From NCBI GenBank assembly GCA_015847255.1, contig JADLZK010011575.1:93397-157396 (forward strand): a stretch of 64,000 nt of DNA, given 5' to 3'. This document shows positions 33,000-44,898 of this stretch, one piece after another. The notes beneath the pieces were generated by a model that saw only the letters and a program-made list of their open reading frames with translations, had not been told where the DNA came from and ran no database searches. A program made the position numbers and the translations under genes. This DNA is from Hyparrhenia diplandra (Eukaryota; Streptophyta; Magnoliopsida; Poales; Poaceae). The stretch's first letter is position 1. Each line of letters starts with the position of its first letter.

Positions 33000-34631
33000 C
33001 GCATTTGGCACGCCTCGTCCGAAATTCTATTTTCTCCGTAACTTTGGCGTTTTCAATAAATAAGTTGACAAATTCCACATCTCTGTTCCTCGCCCTTGTA
33101 ATCTAACAATACCGTTTCTTAAGGTGGCTTTGAAGACAATCAAGATGATCAAGGGCATAATGGTACTTCACCCTTTTGACTCGGCCTTCAAAGAGACCCG
33201 CAAATGAAACAAACAAAAAATGTCGGATTGAACACACCGCAAAACGTAGTGACAACGATTGCACAATTTGACTAAATGAACTTTTATTCGCAGACATAAT
33301 TCGGATTACACATAAACAAATTCAATTCATAAATATCAAGAAATATCGGCTACATTTGAGCGTGTAAAAAAATATCATCAAGCAATATAAGCTAGACACT
33401 AAATGTGGAATGTAAGGTACATATAAATTTTTTATCCAAATGTTAGTTACCTTCACATAGAGCTTTTGTAGGTAGGGGAAACAATTCGTAAGACTAACAA
33501 TATCATTAATGTCGAGATGGCATGCACACAACCAAAACTTTAATAGTTCCCATCGGACATGGAGGTATAGACATCCGCAAAACAAAACTTTGGTTATAAT
33601 GTATCTTGACATAATGTATAAATAATAAAGTAAATCAAGTAACAAAGATGGTGAACTTACAAACTACACACCTTACAAATACCAAACTCGAATGTCGAGG
33701 GGTCGATTCGAGGGGCCCCAAGAACTGAAGCTTTGGAGCCATTTGGATGCGAACGCTCAGCCGAGACTTGGGCACAATATTAGAATGGGGGCGAGTAATG
33801 GTGGCGTTCAATGAATAGCTTTTCTAAAAGGGGAGCATCCTCAATCACCACTTCTTTCAGAATTTTGCTCGGACTCGAGATAAATCTTCGTCGGAAAGAC
33901 CAAACGACCTAAGTGTACAATTAGTTATGCGGATGCAAGAAAGTCCGACATTTCGGGACGTTACCAAACTCTATAGTATAGGGCATTTGGAGAGAAGCGT
34001 ATGGAGCATTTTGTCCCCGATAGCCATGCGCCGGATGGTAAGCTCTTTCATATTGGCGAAATGTAAACTATCTAAATCAAGACCGGAAACTTGGCAAACT
34101 CATGGTGTAGTCTAGGTCCAGTCTATCATCCGCGATGGTGAGAGCGCAAAGGGAGGAGGATAACAGAATTGGGCCGGGCGGCCCGCACCGATATGTGAAT
34201 GCGTTCCAAAGCTCGAGATGCTCAAGGCTATCGATTTAGGGGATTGAAGCCGCACCTATAGATCCGGATAGATGTCGCCTATTCTTTGCCAACCAAGGGA
34301 CAGCCGGTGGAAAGGACCCAATGATCGGAGATGATCCGAGATACGATCCGCACGACGCCAAATATAGGTCGGGCGCTGCGCTTGCGCTTGATGAGCTTGA
34401 TGTCGCCGCCGCAGAGGTTGAGCGGAGAGTTCCGCCATAGGGGCGCCACCGGTAGATAATACTTTGCGCCCCGGGCGCCGCTATCGATTGGTAGGAGGGA
34501 GATGATGGTGGTGAGAATGGCGTTTGGGAGGTTGCCGATAAGATCGGAGCTAGCGGGCAGTGGTTTGAAGCTGGTTTTGATAGATCCGGCCGGGATGACT
34601 CGCCATTTCCGGCGAACCTAGGTTTCTTCAT
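33000..34631 (-). pseudogene. F-box/LRR/FBD protein pseudogene
   Basis: It starts at 34,631 with MKKPRF. The F-box follows: 'DLIGNLPNAILTTIISLLP' near 34,540-34,480, then 'IIYRWRP' and, in the next frame, 'LWRNSPLNL'. Leucine-rich pieces follow: 'DSLHFANMKELTI', 'MLHTLLSKCPIL' (about 34,080-33,980) and 'KEVVIEDAPLLEKLFI' (about 33,860-33,810). A C-terminal FBD-like region reads 'YHYALDHLDCLQSHLKK' (about 33,165-33,115), then 'RDVEFVNLFIENAKV'. In intact genes the F-box recruits SKP1 for SCF ubiquitin ligases, and the LRR/FBD part picks the substrate. Frame changes and stops make it non-functional. Confidence 0.85.
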
Positions 34632-34639
34632 TTGGATCT

Positions 34640-35200
34640 ATCTATTTGCGGAAACCGCAAGGCGCGTTTCTTTCTTGACGGCCTAAAGTAGTACAATTAC
34701 TAGGTTTCTCAAGGCGGTAGAAGCCGTGGTGGCGGCGATATTTTTGCAACATCGGCGAACCGCGGGCCGTCCGATTTGATCGGACCGCTAAGGTCGTCGA
34801 TTCTTAGCAGCAAGCAGCCTCCGGGCTAAGAATTCACGCCCAAGTTGGCCCGTGCACCTGAATTGTTCACAACAGCCGTCGGTATTGTTCGTCCACTTCC
34901 CACGCAGAGCGGAGTGGAGTTGGGATGCGCATTACGCATAAGAAGGTCCCACGGGCAACAAGTTCAATATAATAATATATACCTATTTTATCGCTTTTGT
35001 ATCCAAAGACGGGTCCAAGCATATGTATGTGTGGTCAACAATTTGTACGAACAAGCTACTAGCATCATATATTTTATCAAATTGAGCAAAGCGGTTATCG
35101 AAGTTTGCATCGATCATCACATAGTTTTAATACTAGCTTAGCTAGATAGTACATCATCACCAAAAGTAAGTCAAGACAAAGATAAGATCGATCACCAAAA
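34640..35200. other. Sequence between the F-box pseudogene and a duplicated 3' end
   Basis: Upstream of the F-box start on the minus strand. It is GC-rich to about 34,970, then AT-rich. A 98-codon plus frame (34,845-35,141) shows no motif. Promoter elements could not be fixed. Confidence 0.4.
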
Positions 35201-35204
35201 AAAA

Positions 35205-35730
35205 ACCTTCCGAATGACCCTTCCATTCTAGTCTTGCTTCATTGCCATGATAAAGCTCAATCCGCACATGCGTAATGCATTGACAAAGACTAGCCTTCAC
35301 ACAACCAAAGTAATCACTACGGATGTGTACACAAAGAAATCAGTTTGAAACCACAAGCGGTCATCTTGACAAAGAAAGTTTCAATAAACCATAAAATCGC
35401 ACTATCAACCGCGGCAAATGAGTGCCACAAGAAACAAACAAGTTCTCGTCATTAGTCTTATGGAGTCAAAGATCTCAATTTTTTAAATATGACAAAAGAA
35501 AAATATGACAAGCTAGACGTTCACACAATCAAATTTGACACATGAGTAGAAGTTCCATCCATTGTAAACTCTCCACAATGTACAAGATATGACACGAGTT
35601 TACAAGCAACATAGGTCATAATATGCTTGGTCACACACAATGGATGCTCATAAAGATCAACAATACTCATATCATGGGATGCATATCCCTAATGTGCACG
35701 TCAAGGTAGAGATCGCTACTATTCACTTGG
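35205..35730 (-). repeat. 3' end of an F-box-type gene, copy 2
   Basis: It matches 32,445-32,910 closely. No F-box, LRR or FBD sequence is attached on its minus-strand 5' side, so only the end of a second tandem gene remains. Confidence 0.65.
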
Positions 35731-35739
35731 AGCGCACCA

Positions 35740-37090
35740 CACCTTGGGCCTAGAACGCAAGATTTATTATCTTCAAATTACTCCAAAGGCGTAGATGAGT
35801 AGGAGGGCACGGCTAAGGCCTAGCATGAAGTCGACATTGCGCATCAAAAGCAGGCAATTGGGCGCCAAGGTGCAACATGAGGACAAAGTTGTGCAACTCA
35901 AGCAAGAGCCCCGCTAAATGATGAGCCCAAAAGGCAAAATAGGCCGAGGCCGCCCGAGGAGCCGCAGATGGCAAAGGCAGAGGTGGTTGCAAATATCAAA
36001 AAGAGCACGCCATTGTGGTTGCCAATCTCGAGCAGAGCACACCAACCGGGATGTGCTTTTCACGCCTCCCATCCTTTTTATAATCTCCCGCGTGGGTCTT
36101 TGGGTTTGTACCTAGGATCAATCGGAAAAAAGTATTTAAGACAACAAAATTATTGAGCAATGTTGTACAAGCTATAGCATGAGACACACAGATATGCAAG
36201 ACAAAACAAAACCTTTTTAGAGCCATTCAAAAAAACCTTCAAAAAAAAAAGGAAGGATGATGCACTTTATAATCTAGATTTCGGTGCTCACCCAAGAAGA
36301 TATGCTTCTCTTGCGACATTTTTTTTTCGGCCTCCGCCCAAAACACCCTGGATCGAAGCGGTGGCCAAGGCGCAACATGAGGACGGTTGTGCAACTCAAG
36401 CAAAGAGCCCCGCTAAATGAACCAGGATGTGCTTTTCACGCCTCCCATCCTTTTATAATCTCCCACGTGGGTCTTTGGGTTTGTACCTAGGATCAATCGG
36501 AAAAAAGTATTTAAGACAACAAAATTATTGAGCAATGCCGCATAAGCTATAGCATGAGAGACAATGCAGATATGCAAGACAAAACAAAACCTTTTTAGAG
36601 CCATTCAAAAAAACCTTCAAAAAAAGGAAGGATAATGCACTTTACAATCTAGATTTCGGTGCTCACCCAAGAAGATAGTACATAGTTGTTTACATGCATG
36701 AAGAAATGCACCATTGAGTACATATCAATGTCTTGCATACCTTCAATATCTGTACAACATTCAGATATTGCTTTGTTTGTCATCTGCGGTGAGTGAGAAA
36801 GGCATTTCGGATATTGCTTTGTTTGTTATCTCATTACCGAGAAAGGCAATCTAGATCTTGCCTCCTCCCCATCCTTTTATAATCTCCCGCGTAGGTCTTT
36901 GTGTTTGTACCTCGGTGTCCTAGGATGAATCGAAAAGGTATAAGGCAACAAAATTATTGAGCAATGTTGTACAAGCTTATAGATAGCACGAGTCACACGA
37001 TATGCAGACAAAACAAAACCTTTTTAGAGCCATTCAAAAAAACCTTCAAAAAAGGAAGGATAATGCACTTTACAATCTAGATTTGGTGCT
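35740..37090. repeat. Tandem units of the family B entry segment (~0.4 kb)
   Basis: The landmarks 'ataatctcccgcgtgggtc', 'gtacctaggatcaatcgg' and 'gagccattcaaaaaaacc' recur at about 36,080-36,240, 36,455-36,620 and 36,880-37,050, with spacing near 375 and 425 bp. A stretch with 'gtgcaactcaagcaaagagc' precedes two of them. No gene is visible. Confidence 0.65.
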
Positions 37091-37097
37091 TACCCAA

Positions 37098-37195
37098 GAA
37101 GATGTGCTTCCGCGATGGACCCCGTGATCTGCAACCACCAAAAAGAAAAGAAGATGTGCTTCCGCGACGGACCCCCAGATCCGCAACCACCAAAA
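37098..37195 (-). repeat. 52-bp minisatellite, two units
   Basis: Same unit as at 2,499 and 39,118. The first copy carries 'gatggaccccgtgatc', a variant not seen elsewhere. Confidence 0.65.
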
Positions 37196-39117
37196 AAAGA
37201 CAAAATAAACTTCAGTATTTCTTTGTTTCTAGAACCACATGAAAAAAACATATCCAAACCGCATGGATGTGATAAAGAGGTGCACCCGCCAGATGGAGAC
37301 GAAGGCGAGGCCCCCCCGTGTCGGACCACTCTCTACTCTTGTTTGCTTGAGATGAGTTTGGAAAGTCGGGGACGGAGAAGAGGTGAGAAGAGTACTACTA
37401 GTACAAAGAGGTGTAGTATGGGAGAAGGAACCCGGGAAGAGACGAGAGTGAGAGATCGAGAGAAAACCGCCCATAGTAGCACTATAAAGGAATCCGAGGT
37501 GGCAACCGTAGAGTGTTCGATGCGCACACCATGGTCCCACGGTTAATGTAAAAGGGCGATCAGAACTTGTGTCTATTTTGAAATTTTCAAACATTGTTTG
37601 GAGGTACTAGGACTATGGGAGAATTAGGAATTTGGCCCCGAAAAAAGTTTGTCCTCTACTCTATCCCAACTACCATCGTGTTCCTAAAAAAAAAAAAAAA
37701 ACTACCATCATGTGGGCCCACTTGTAATTTTATCTAAACACGCACGTATATCCATGTGATATCTTGTTTTGAAGAATTAATTGAAATAAATTTAATGGTG
37801 TAGCAATCAGAATTTAATTTAGATTTTTGGTTTCTCGGTTGGTGTAAAACATTTTTTAGGTATTTCAAATTGTGGGGGCCCCGGTGGCCATTTTCTCTCT
37901 CTCGTCTATAATTAATCCGACGCTTCGCGACAAGGAACCGTAAGCGTTCATGTTGCCACACGCCGTCTCCGTCGCCGCCTCGCCGCACGCCAGGCGAAGT
38001 CCCCAGAGTATTGTTGGAAAAGGTTTTGGTCAAAACTTTTTGGGAAATATAAAAAAACTTGTCATTCCGTCCATCCTCGCAGGTGTCATACGCACCATCC
38101 TACGCACTCGTTTTTTTTTTTTTCAAGCACGGGTCGTAGAATTGTAATCATGATGACATGCCTACAGTAGGTGTACTTGTACATCGTGGGTCACGTATGG
38201 AGTCATTTCACATGCCCTCGCTCGATCGATCGAGAGAGAGAAGGAGGTGAGTGTTCGATGCCAAATTTGTTTCAACACAAGGCCAAAATTTGCCTCTTTA
38301 CTTAAACAAATCAAAATTTGAATTCGTTTGTTGAGCCACAATTGCACAAACTAGCAATACAAAGTTTGATACTGATTCTTGGAGAGCCGAGCATTCCAAA
38401 TTTGAACAATTTTTTGATAATATAACAACATTACGAATAACAAAGTTGTTTTGCTAGCGCTCGATTTTGGCCGATTTAATAGTATTCCGTGAGACATAAA
38501 GTTTAAAACAAGATGAAGCAAGAGCAAGCTTAATAGTGTCAAAGAGAAGGAAGCAAGACCTAAGCTACAAAGACATATATGGACGCCCCCGGGTCCGCAC
38601 TCGAGTAGGGACGACAACACCCTCTAGGAGCTTGTGGTCGGATTATAATCTCCGCCAAGAGGTCTTAAGCGCTAGCCATGGCCATGACTAGGGCTCGAGA
38701 CCTACACGGGAGATTATAGTCCTACGGCCGTGAGCCCCACTCGTCAAAGTCCACTCAAAGGGTCTCTCTGCAAGTTCTAGAGAAACAAGCAAAACTTGAG
38801 TTTTGAGTTTTTAGGGCTCTCAAACACTTGGGTTAGGGATAAACACCAATTTGAAACGTCTAGTAATCTATCTCCGACACGGAGCCGTGGTGTCGATCGA
38901 GGAGGAGAACAAGATGAAGCTTGCTCACATTGGTTTTTGCACATGGCTCCTCCTTCATCCTTTAATAATCTCCCGCAGAGATCTCGTGGTTGTAGAAGGT
39001 AGCATGAGTCACACGTATATGTAAGACAAACACAAAAACTTTTTAGATCCATTCAGAAATCACTTCAAGAAAGGAAGGATAATGCACTATACAATCTAGA
39101 TTTCGGTGCTTACCCAA

Positions 39118-39275
39118 GAAGACGTGCTTCCGCGACGGACCCCAGATCTGCAACCACCAAAAAAGAAAAGAAGATGTGCTTCCGCGACGGACCCCAGATC
39201 TGCAACCTCCAAAAAAGAAAAGAAGATGTGCTTCCGCGACGGACCCCAGATCTGCAACCACCAAAAAAAGAAAAA
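39118..39275 (-). repeat. 52-bp minisatellite, three units
   Basis: Exact 52-bp period: units start at 39,118, 39,170 and 39,222. On the minus strand each unit ends with a pyrimidine tract and 'ggttgcag'. The donor-like 'gtaagcacc' lies just outside, at about 39,107-39,115. Confidence 0.8.
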
Positions 39276-42200
39276 ACTTTTGTATTTGCTGCTTCAAAAA
39301 CCACATGAAAACCCATATCTAGCTGCATGGATGTGATAAAGAGCACCACCGCCTAGGATGGAGATTTAATGGCTAAGGCGAGGCGCCCCCTCGTGGTCGG
39401 ACCGCTCTCTACTCTTGTTTGCTTGAGATGAGTTTGGAAAGTCAGGACGGAGAAGAGGTGAGAAGAGTACTACTAGTACAGTAGGTGTAGTATGGGAGAA
39501 GGAACCAGGAAGAGACGAGAGAGTGAGAGACTGCGAGAGAAAACTGCCCATAGTAGCACTATAAAGGAATCCGAGGTGGCAGCTGTAGAGTGTTCGATGC
39601 GCACACCATGGTCCCACGGTTAATGTAAAAGGGCGAATCAGAATCGGTGTCTATTTCGAAATTTTCAAACATTGTTTGGAGGTACTAGGACTATGGGAGA
39701 ATTAGGAATTTGGCCCCGAAAAAAGTTTGTCCTCTACTCTATCCCAACTACCATCGTGTTCCTAGTCAAAAAAAAAAAAAAACTACCATCATGTGGGCCC
39801 ACTTGTAATTTTATCTAAATACGCACGTATATCCATGTGATATCTTGTTTTGAAGAATTAATTGAAACAAATTTAATGGTGTAGCAATCGAATTTAATTT
39901 AGATTTTTGGTTTCTCGGTTGGTGTAAAAAACATTTTTATGTATTTCAAATTGTGGGGCCCACCGGTGGCCATTTTTCTCTCTCGCCTATAATTAATCCG
40001 ACGCTTCGCGACAAGGAACCGTAAGCGTTCACGTTGCCACGGCCGTCTCCCCGCCTCGCCGCCGGCCGCGCGAGTCCCCGTAGTAATTGTTGGAAAAGGT
40101 TTTGGTCAAAACTTTTTGGGAAATATAAAAACTTGTCGTTCCGGCCCATCCTCGCAGGTGTCATCCGCACCAAAGACGGGTCCCAGAGAATCGTAATCAT
40201 GATGATGACATGCTCGAACATCGCGGTACAAGAGGGTGTACCGTACATGAGGGGTCACGTATGGAGTCATTTCACATGCCCTGCTCGATCGATCGAGAGA
40301 GAGAGAAGGAGGTGAGTGTTCGATGCCAAATTTGTTTCAACACAAGGCCAAAATTTGCCTCTTTACGAACAAATCAATTTGAATTCGCTTGTTGAGCCAC
40401 AATGCACAAACTAGCAATACAAAGTTCGACATGATTCTTGGAGAGCCGAGCATTCCAAATTTGAACAATTTTTGATAATATAACAACATTACGGAGAACA
40501 GGGTTGTTTTGCTAGCGCCCGATTTTTGGCCGATTTAATAGTATTCCGTGAGACATAACAAGTCGAAACTAGATGAAGCAAGAGCAAGTTTAACATTGTC
40601 AAAAAAAAAAAAAAAAAAAGATGCAAGACCTAAGCTACGAAGACATATATGGACGCCCCTCGGGTCCGGACTCGAGTAGGGACGACGACACACTCGAGGA
40701 GCTTGCGGCCGGATTATAATCTCCGAAGTTGTAGTGAAAGGGTCTCACGAGGTTGTAGTGAAACAAAGGGTATCCCTCGAAGTCTCCGAAGTCTTTCGAA
40801 GCGCGACTAAAAAAAATACTCAACTCGAGGAGAGCGGAGCTGCCCGCCAAACCTCCTCCAAAGACTGAGCCAAACTTTAAAATAGAAACTACTATGTAAG
40901 AACCAAATTATTGAGCAATATAGCAGAGTCACATAATTTTGTAAGACAACGGACCTGTTTCGGTGTTGTAATCGCATCCGGTGCTAGATGCTACCGAAGT
41001 GCCAAGAAGTGCCTCGGAAGGAGACATCCATTCCTGAGGACCTTGACTTCACAAGCACAAAGAAAATGTGCTTTTCTTGCCACATTTTCTTCGACCTCCT
41101 CCCCATCCTTTTATAATCTCCCGCGTAGATCTTTGTGGCTAGCATGAATCACAAAAATATAAAGACAAAACAAAACCTTTTTAGAGCCATTAAAAAACTT
41201 CAAAAAAGGAAATGCATTTTAGAGATCTCAGCGGTGTTTACCCAAGAAGACATGCTTCTTTTGCGACATTTTCTTCGGCCTCCTTCCCAACCCAACACTA
41301 CACTAGAGATCGAGAGGCCGGGACTTCATAGACCACTAGAGATCCGAACGGCGGGACTCGATCCATATTGGCGTCATCGACCGCAGTACCGCGATCCACC
41401 CAACCGAGCGGCCCACCAAGCAAAGATAGAAAATAGAGGCCATCCTTTTATAATCTCCCGCGTAGGTCTTTGTGTTTGTACCTAGGATGAATCGGGAAAA
41501 GGTATAAGACAACAAAATAATTGAGCAATGTTGTACAAGCTAGTAGATAGCATGAGTCACACAGATATGCAAGACAAAACAAAACCTTTTTATAGCCATT
41601 CAAAAAAAACCCTTCAAAAAAAGGAAGGATAATGCACTTTACAATCTAGATTTCGGTGCTTACCCAAGATGTGCTTCCGCGACGGACCCCAGATCTGCAA
41701 CCACCAAAAAAAGGAAAAACTTTTGTATTTGCTGCTTCAAAAACCACACGAAAAACCATATCTAGCTGCATGGATGTGATAAAGAGCACCACCTGCCCGG
41801 GACGGAGACGAAGGCGAAGGCGAGGCGCACTCGTGGTCGGACGCTCCGTACTCGAGGTTTGGTTGAGAATCTTGAGATGAGTTTGGAAAGTCAGGACGGA
41901 GAAGAGGTGAGAAGAGTACTACTAACTAGTACAGTATGAGAAGAGGTGTAGTGTGGGAGAAGGAAGTGACGAGAGACTGCGAGAGAAAACTACCCATAGT
42001 AGCACTATAAAGGAATCCGAGGTGGCTACTGTAGAGTGTTCGATGCAGACACCATGGTCCCACGGTTAATGTAAAAGGGCGATCAGAATTTGTGTGCTAG
42101 TATTTGAAATTTCAAACATTATTTAGAGAATTAGGAATTGGGCCCTCGAAAAAGTTTGTCCTACTCTATCCCAACTACCATCGTGTGGGCCCACTTGTAA

Positions 42201-42574
42201 TTTTATCTAAATATATCCATGTGATATCTTGTTTTGAATAATTAATTGAAACAAATTTAGTAGTGTAATCGGAATTTAATTTAGATTTTTGGTTTCTCAG
42301 TTAAAACATTTTTTAGGTATTTTAAATTGTGGGGCCCCTCGGTGGCCATTTTCTCTCTCTCTCATCTATAATTATTCCGACGCTTCTACGACAAGGAACC
42401 GAAGCATTCACGTTGCCACGGCCGGCCGGCTTTGCCTCCGCCGGCCGCCGCAAATCCCTAGTGCGAAGTCCAGAAGATAAATGTTTTCAAACCGTTACAT
42501 GTTTTCCCATGACAAGATGATCTCAAATCAAAATGTTGTAAGCTACTTGAGTACAAAATTTCATGGATATTTGA

Positions 42575-42818
42575 AAAACCAGACTGAGCGGGGATGATGT
42601 CCCCACCCGTATTTCTTTAAGAAGAAGATCTTCCCACCGGATCCCCGAAAACCCCCGAACCCCCCCCGCCGACGACATGGGAGCCCACGCACCCGTGAGA
42701 AGAGTCGGGCTTCACACCATGCTTTGGCACACGGGGACCGGCGAGGGGATTTTTTGTGGGAAATCATGCGTCCGAGAGGACTCGAACCCATGACCGGTGG
42801 CCTCCCAACCGAGAACGT
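42575..42818 (-). mobile_element. tRNA-related SINE, second family
   Basis: On the minus strand: a tRNA-like head with a perfect B box GGTTCGAGTCC (42,788-42,778), preceded by 'ggttgggaggccaccgg', then a GC-rich body and a short T-rich 3' end near 42,575. It interrupts sequence equivalent to 8,430-8,500 ('catggatatttga' before, 'acttaaa...tttcaatttcaat' after). It is unrelated in its body to the Au-like copies. The exact target duplication was not resolved. Confidence 0.6.
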
Positions 42819-42829
42819 CACTTAAAACA

Positions 42830-43380
42830 ATTTCAATTTCAATTTCCAATTTTTTGAAATTGAGACCTATATAGTTTATCTTTATACAAAGGTAATGTTT
42901 AGTGTTTAGCGTTCGTGGTTAGGTTTAGGGTTTATAATTAGAGATTAGGGTATACATGTTGCCACACATAGTTGTGAGAGGTAGGCGTTGCCCACAACCT
43001 CAACCAGCCAACCTCCCCGGCCGTCCTACTCCGTTCTATGAAAGCGCCCACCGCCGCCACGAGCGAAGTTTGCCGTCAGAGTCGTTGTTCGTTCCTTGTT
43101 CTTCTTTGTTTTGTACGTTCCAAGTTCCTCTCGTCGGACAGATGTTTTGGCCTTTTGGGTTGGATAGATCGGGCAATGGTGGCTCACGGTGACCCAAACG
43201 GCGACTTCGCCGACGGCGTGCTTTCGACACCGCCGCAAGCCGCCATGGTCGCCCATGAGTCGCCTAAATTTCTAATAATAATTATATTAATGTCAACACA
43301 AGGAAATAAACACATGTTGCAAATTAAAAGAGTAACCAATATTTACACAACCATATGACAACGAAAAACCATATAAATCT
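42830..43380. other. Non-coding stretch with degenerate telomere-like repeats
   Basis: About 42,895-42,953 contains scattered TTTAGGG-type words ('ggtttagggttt', 'gattaggg'), too few for an interstitial telomere array. 43,030-43,270 is GC-rich with a 106-codon plus frame of no recognised type. Confidence 0.35.
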
Positions 43381-44320
43381 AGTTTAGGGACACCTTGCAC
43401 ATCCTCATGAAAGCGTATCTCGCTAAGCGTACCAATTTCCGTGGAAAGAAGAAGAACTCAAGACGGATGCGGTAACCGAAGCGCCGCAATACCGGATGAA
43501 GGCGCTTCCCTCGCGCCGCAGCGCATGCATCCTTCCGACCATACACGCACGTGGGGGTCGCCTGATGCGCTCTACATGGTCGCTGCGCGACACTAATCAA
43601 GGTTGTTGCGGGCACGCACCCTCGTTTGAGGTCCGCCTCGACCAAACACGCCGGGCAGCGATGGTTCGCCCCACCGGCCGCCGCCGCGGGCCGCGCCGAT
43701 TTTATCGAGGGCCGCCGCCGCTTCTGGTCCGCGGGGCTCACCCACCGCACAGCCATTGCTGCTAAGCGGCCGCGCCGAGTCCCCAAAGATCGCCGGCTTT
43801 CCCGAGGAGCTCCGGCCTTTGGGATCCGACGGCGCCGCCATCATCTTCACGATCCCGTAGCATATGGCCTCCGGATGATCGACATTGAGGCCGCCGCCGC
43901 CAGCCCCAACCTGTGGGAACAACTCTTCGATCGCCAAAGCCACCAAGAAGCCGACGAGCCGACACGAGCCGGATCGCTCCCTCGTGCCTGCACCGCCGAA
44001 TCCTGGCGCGCACGAGTCGAAGACGCAGCACGCTGCTTTGAAGTTTCTCTTCCTCCCGCTGATGCCGCCGGAGGATCTGGCCGCCCGAGCGATTCCCGTG
44101 AGGCCGCAGCCAGAAGCACGTCGTCCACGGCATCCGCCGCCATCACGCCCGGGCGGTGTTGCCGGCCTCTTGCCCTTCTCTCTCGCCCCTCCTTGCCCTC
44201 CGAGGCTCGAGTAGCCGGCCTCTTGCCCTTCCGCAAAGACGGAGAAGCCGAGAACGCTGGCGTTATTAAACCGACGCTTCGACCCGGGTCGGGCCGGCCG
44301 CACGAGTCCCGTAAAAGGTG
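43380..44320. other. GC-rich segment open on both strands, unrecognised
   Basis: Plus frame 43,626-44,372 (248 codons) and minus frame 44,303-43,593 (236 codons) overlap almost completely. Both are arginine/alanine/proline-rich. High GC alone removes stops, so neither length is strong evidence. I see no domain. It is unique in the window, unlike its surroundings. Confidence 0.35.
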
Positions 44321-44505
44321 TACGAGTAGGTTTTGGTCAAACAGCTTTGGGAGTACTACTAGTACAGTATAAAATCATCAATACACTTACATGCGAATCC
44401 TTCACACCTCGGGTCAGAGAATAGGGCCCACGTCGCCACCGTCGTTCCGCCCAATCCTTTGGTGCGGGCCAGTCATAGTGGTCATCTGCACCAGCACGGT
44501 GATGG

Positions 44506-44688
44506 ATGGCCGTCGACTGGGAAGAGGCGAACGAAGGATGGACGGACGCCGACTACTCCTACAAACTCCTTTTTCGCAAAGACGGGTCCAGTAAAACTTA
44601 TTACTACAAAGGTACAAGTAGTAAAGTATTTTTCCCCCAGCAACTGCTCACTATAATCATTTCGGGTCCTTTGGTTCACCTTTGGTGA
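44506..44688 (+). other. Short frame with methyl-CpG-binding-domain-like spacing
   Basis: The frame MAVDWEEANEGWTDADYSY followed by 'KLLFRKDGSSKTYYYKGTS' and 'SKVFFPQQLL' has the pattern W...R-K-D-G-S-x(n)-Y-Y-x(n)-F seen in MBD folds, where a W starts the first strand and YY precedes the G-K-F loop. It is 60 codons long, with an in-frame 'aaaggtacaag' that could be a splice donor. Only resemblance supports this. It could be chance. Confidence 0.25.
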
Positions 44689-44807
44689 AGTAAAGGAATT
44701 TCGCACTAGGATAGGATTTTCACAGATTCGGCTTATGCCAACTCGTTTCTTATGTTTTTCCTTTTACTATCATTTTGCTCTCCTTCTATCCAAAGGGGCC
44801 CCTCAAC
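44664..44807. mobile_element. hAT-type MITE-like element
   Basis: The ends are near-inverted: 'gggtcctttggtt' at 44,664 and 'ccaaaggggcccc' ending 44,804-44,807. The interior 'aggataggatttt...tgtttttcctttt' is itself partly self-complementary, as in common grass hAT MITEs. No clear 8-bp duplication was found. Confidence 0.5.
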
Positions 44808-44898
44808 CGCAATCAAACATCCAAACAACACAAATTCGAAAAATATAACGCAATGCATGTTTACAACTAATAAAACCTCTCGTTTTCATGCATAGGCC

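Larger units (their letters stand above)
37090..42400. repeat. Tandem array of ~2-kb B+P units
   Basis: The AT-rich family P segment occurs at 37,765, 39,850 and 42,235 (spacing about 2.1 and 2.4 kb), each preceded by a family B block. The first two units continue with the full leader and GA-rich tract. The third is shorter. Reverse-strand frames of up to 126 codons are not conserved. 40,860-40,900 shows the uninterrupted site of the NLR fragment insertion. Confidence 0.7.

Noticed and set aside
37090..42400. CRISPR-like array from the regular 52-bp repeats
   Set aside because: The repeats are head-to-tail without spacers, and the sequence is plainly eukaryotic.
42778..42818. Possible tRNA gene on the minus strand
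   Set aside because: The head has a perfect B box but continues into a GC-rich body with no acceptor-stem partner, so it fits a SINE better.
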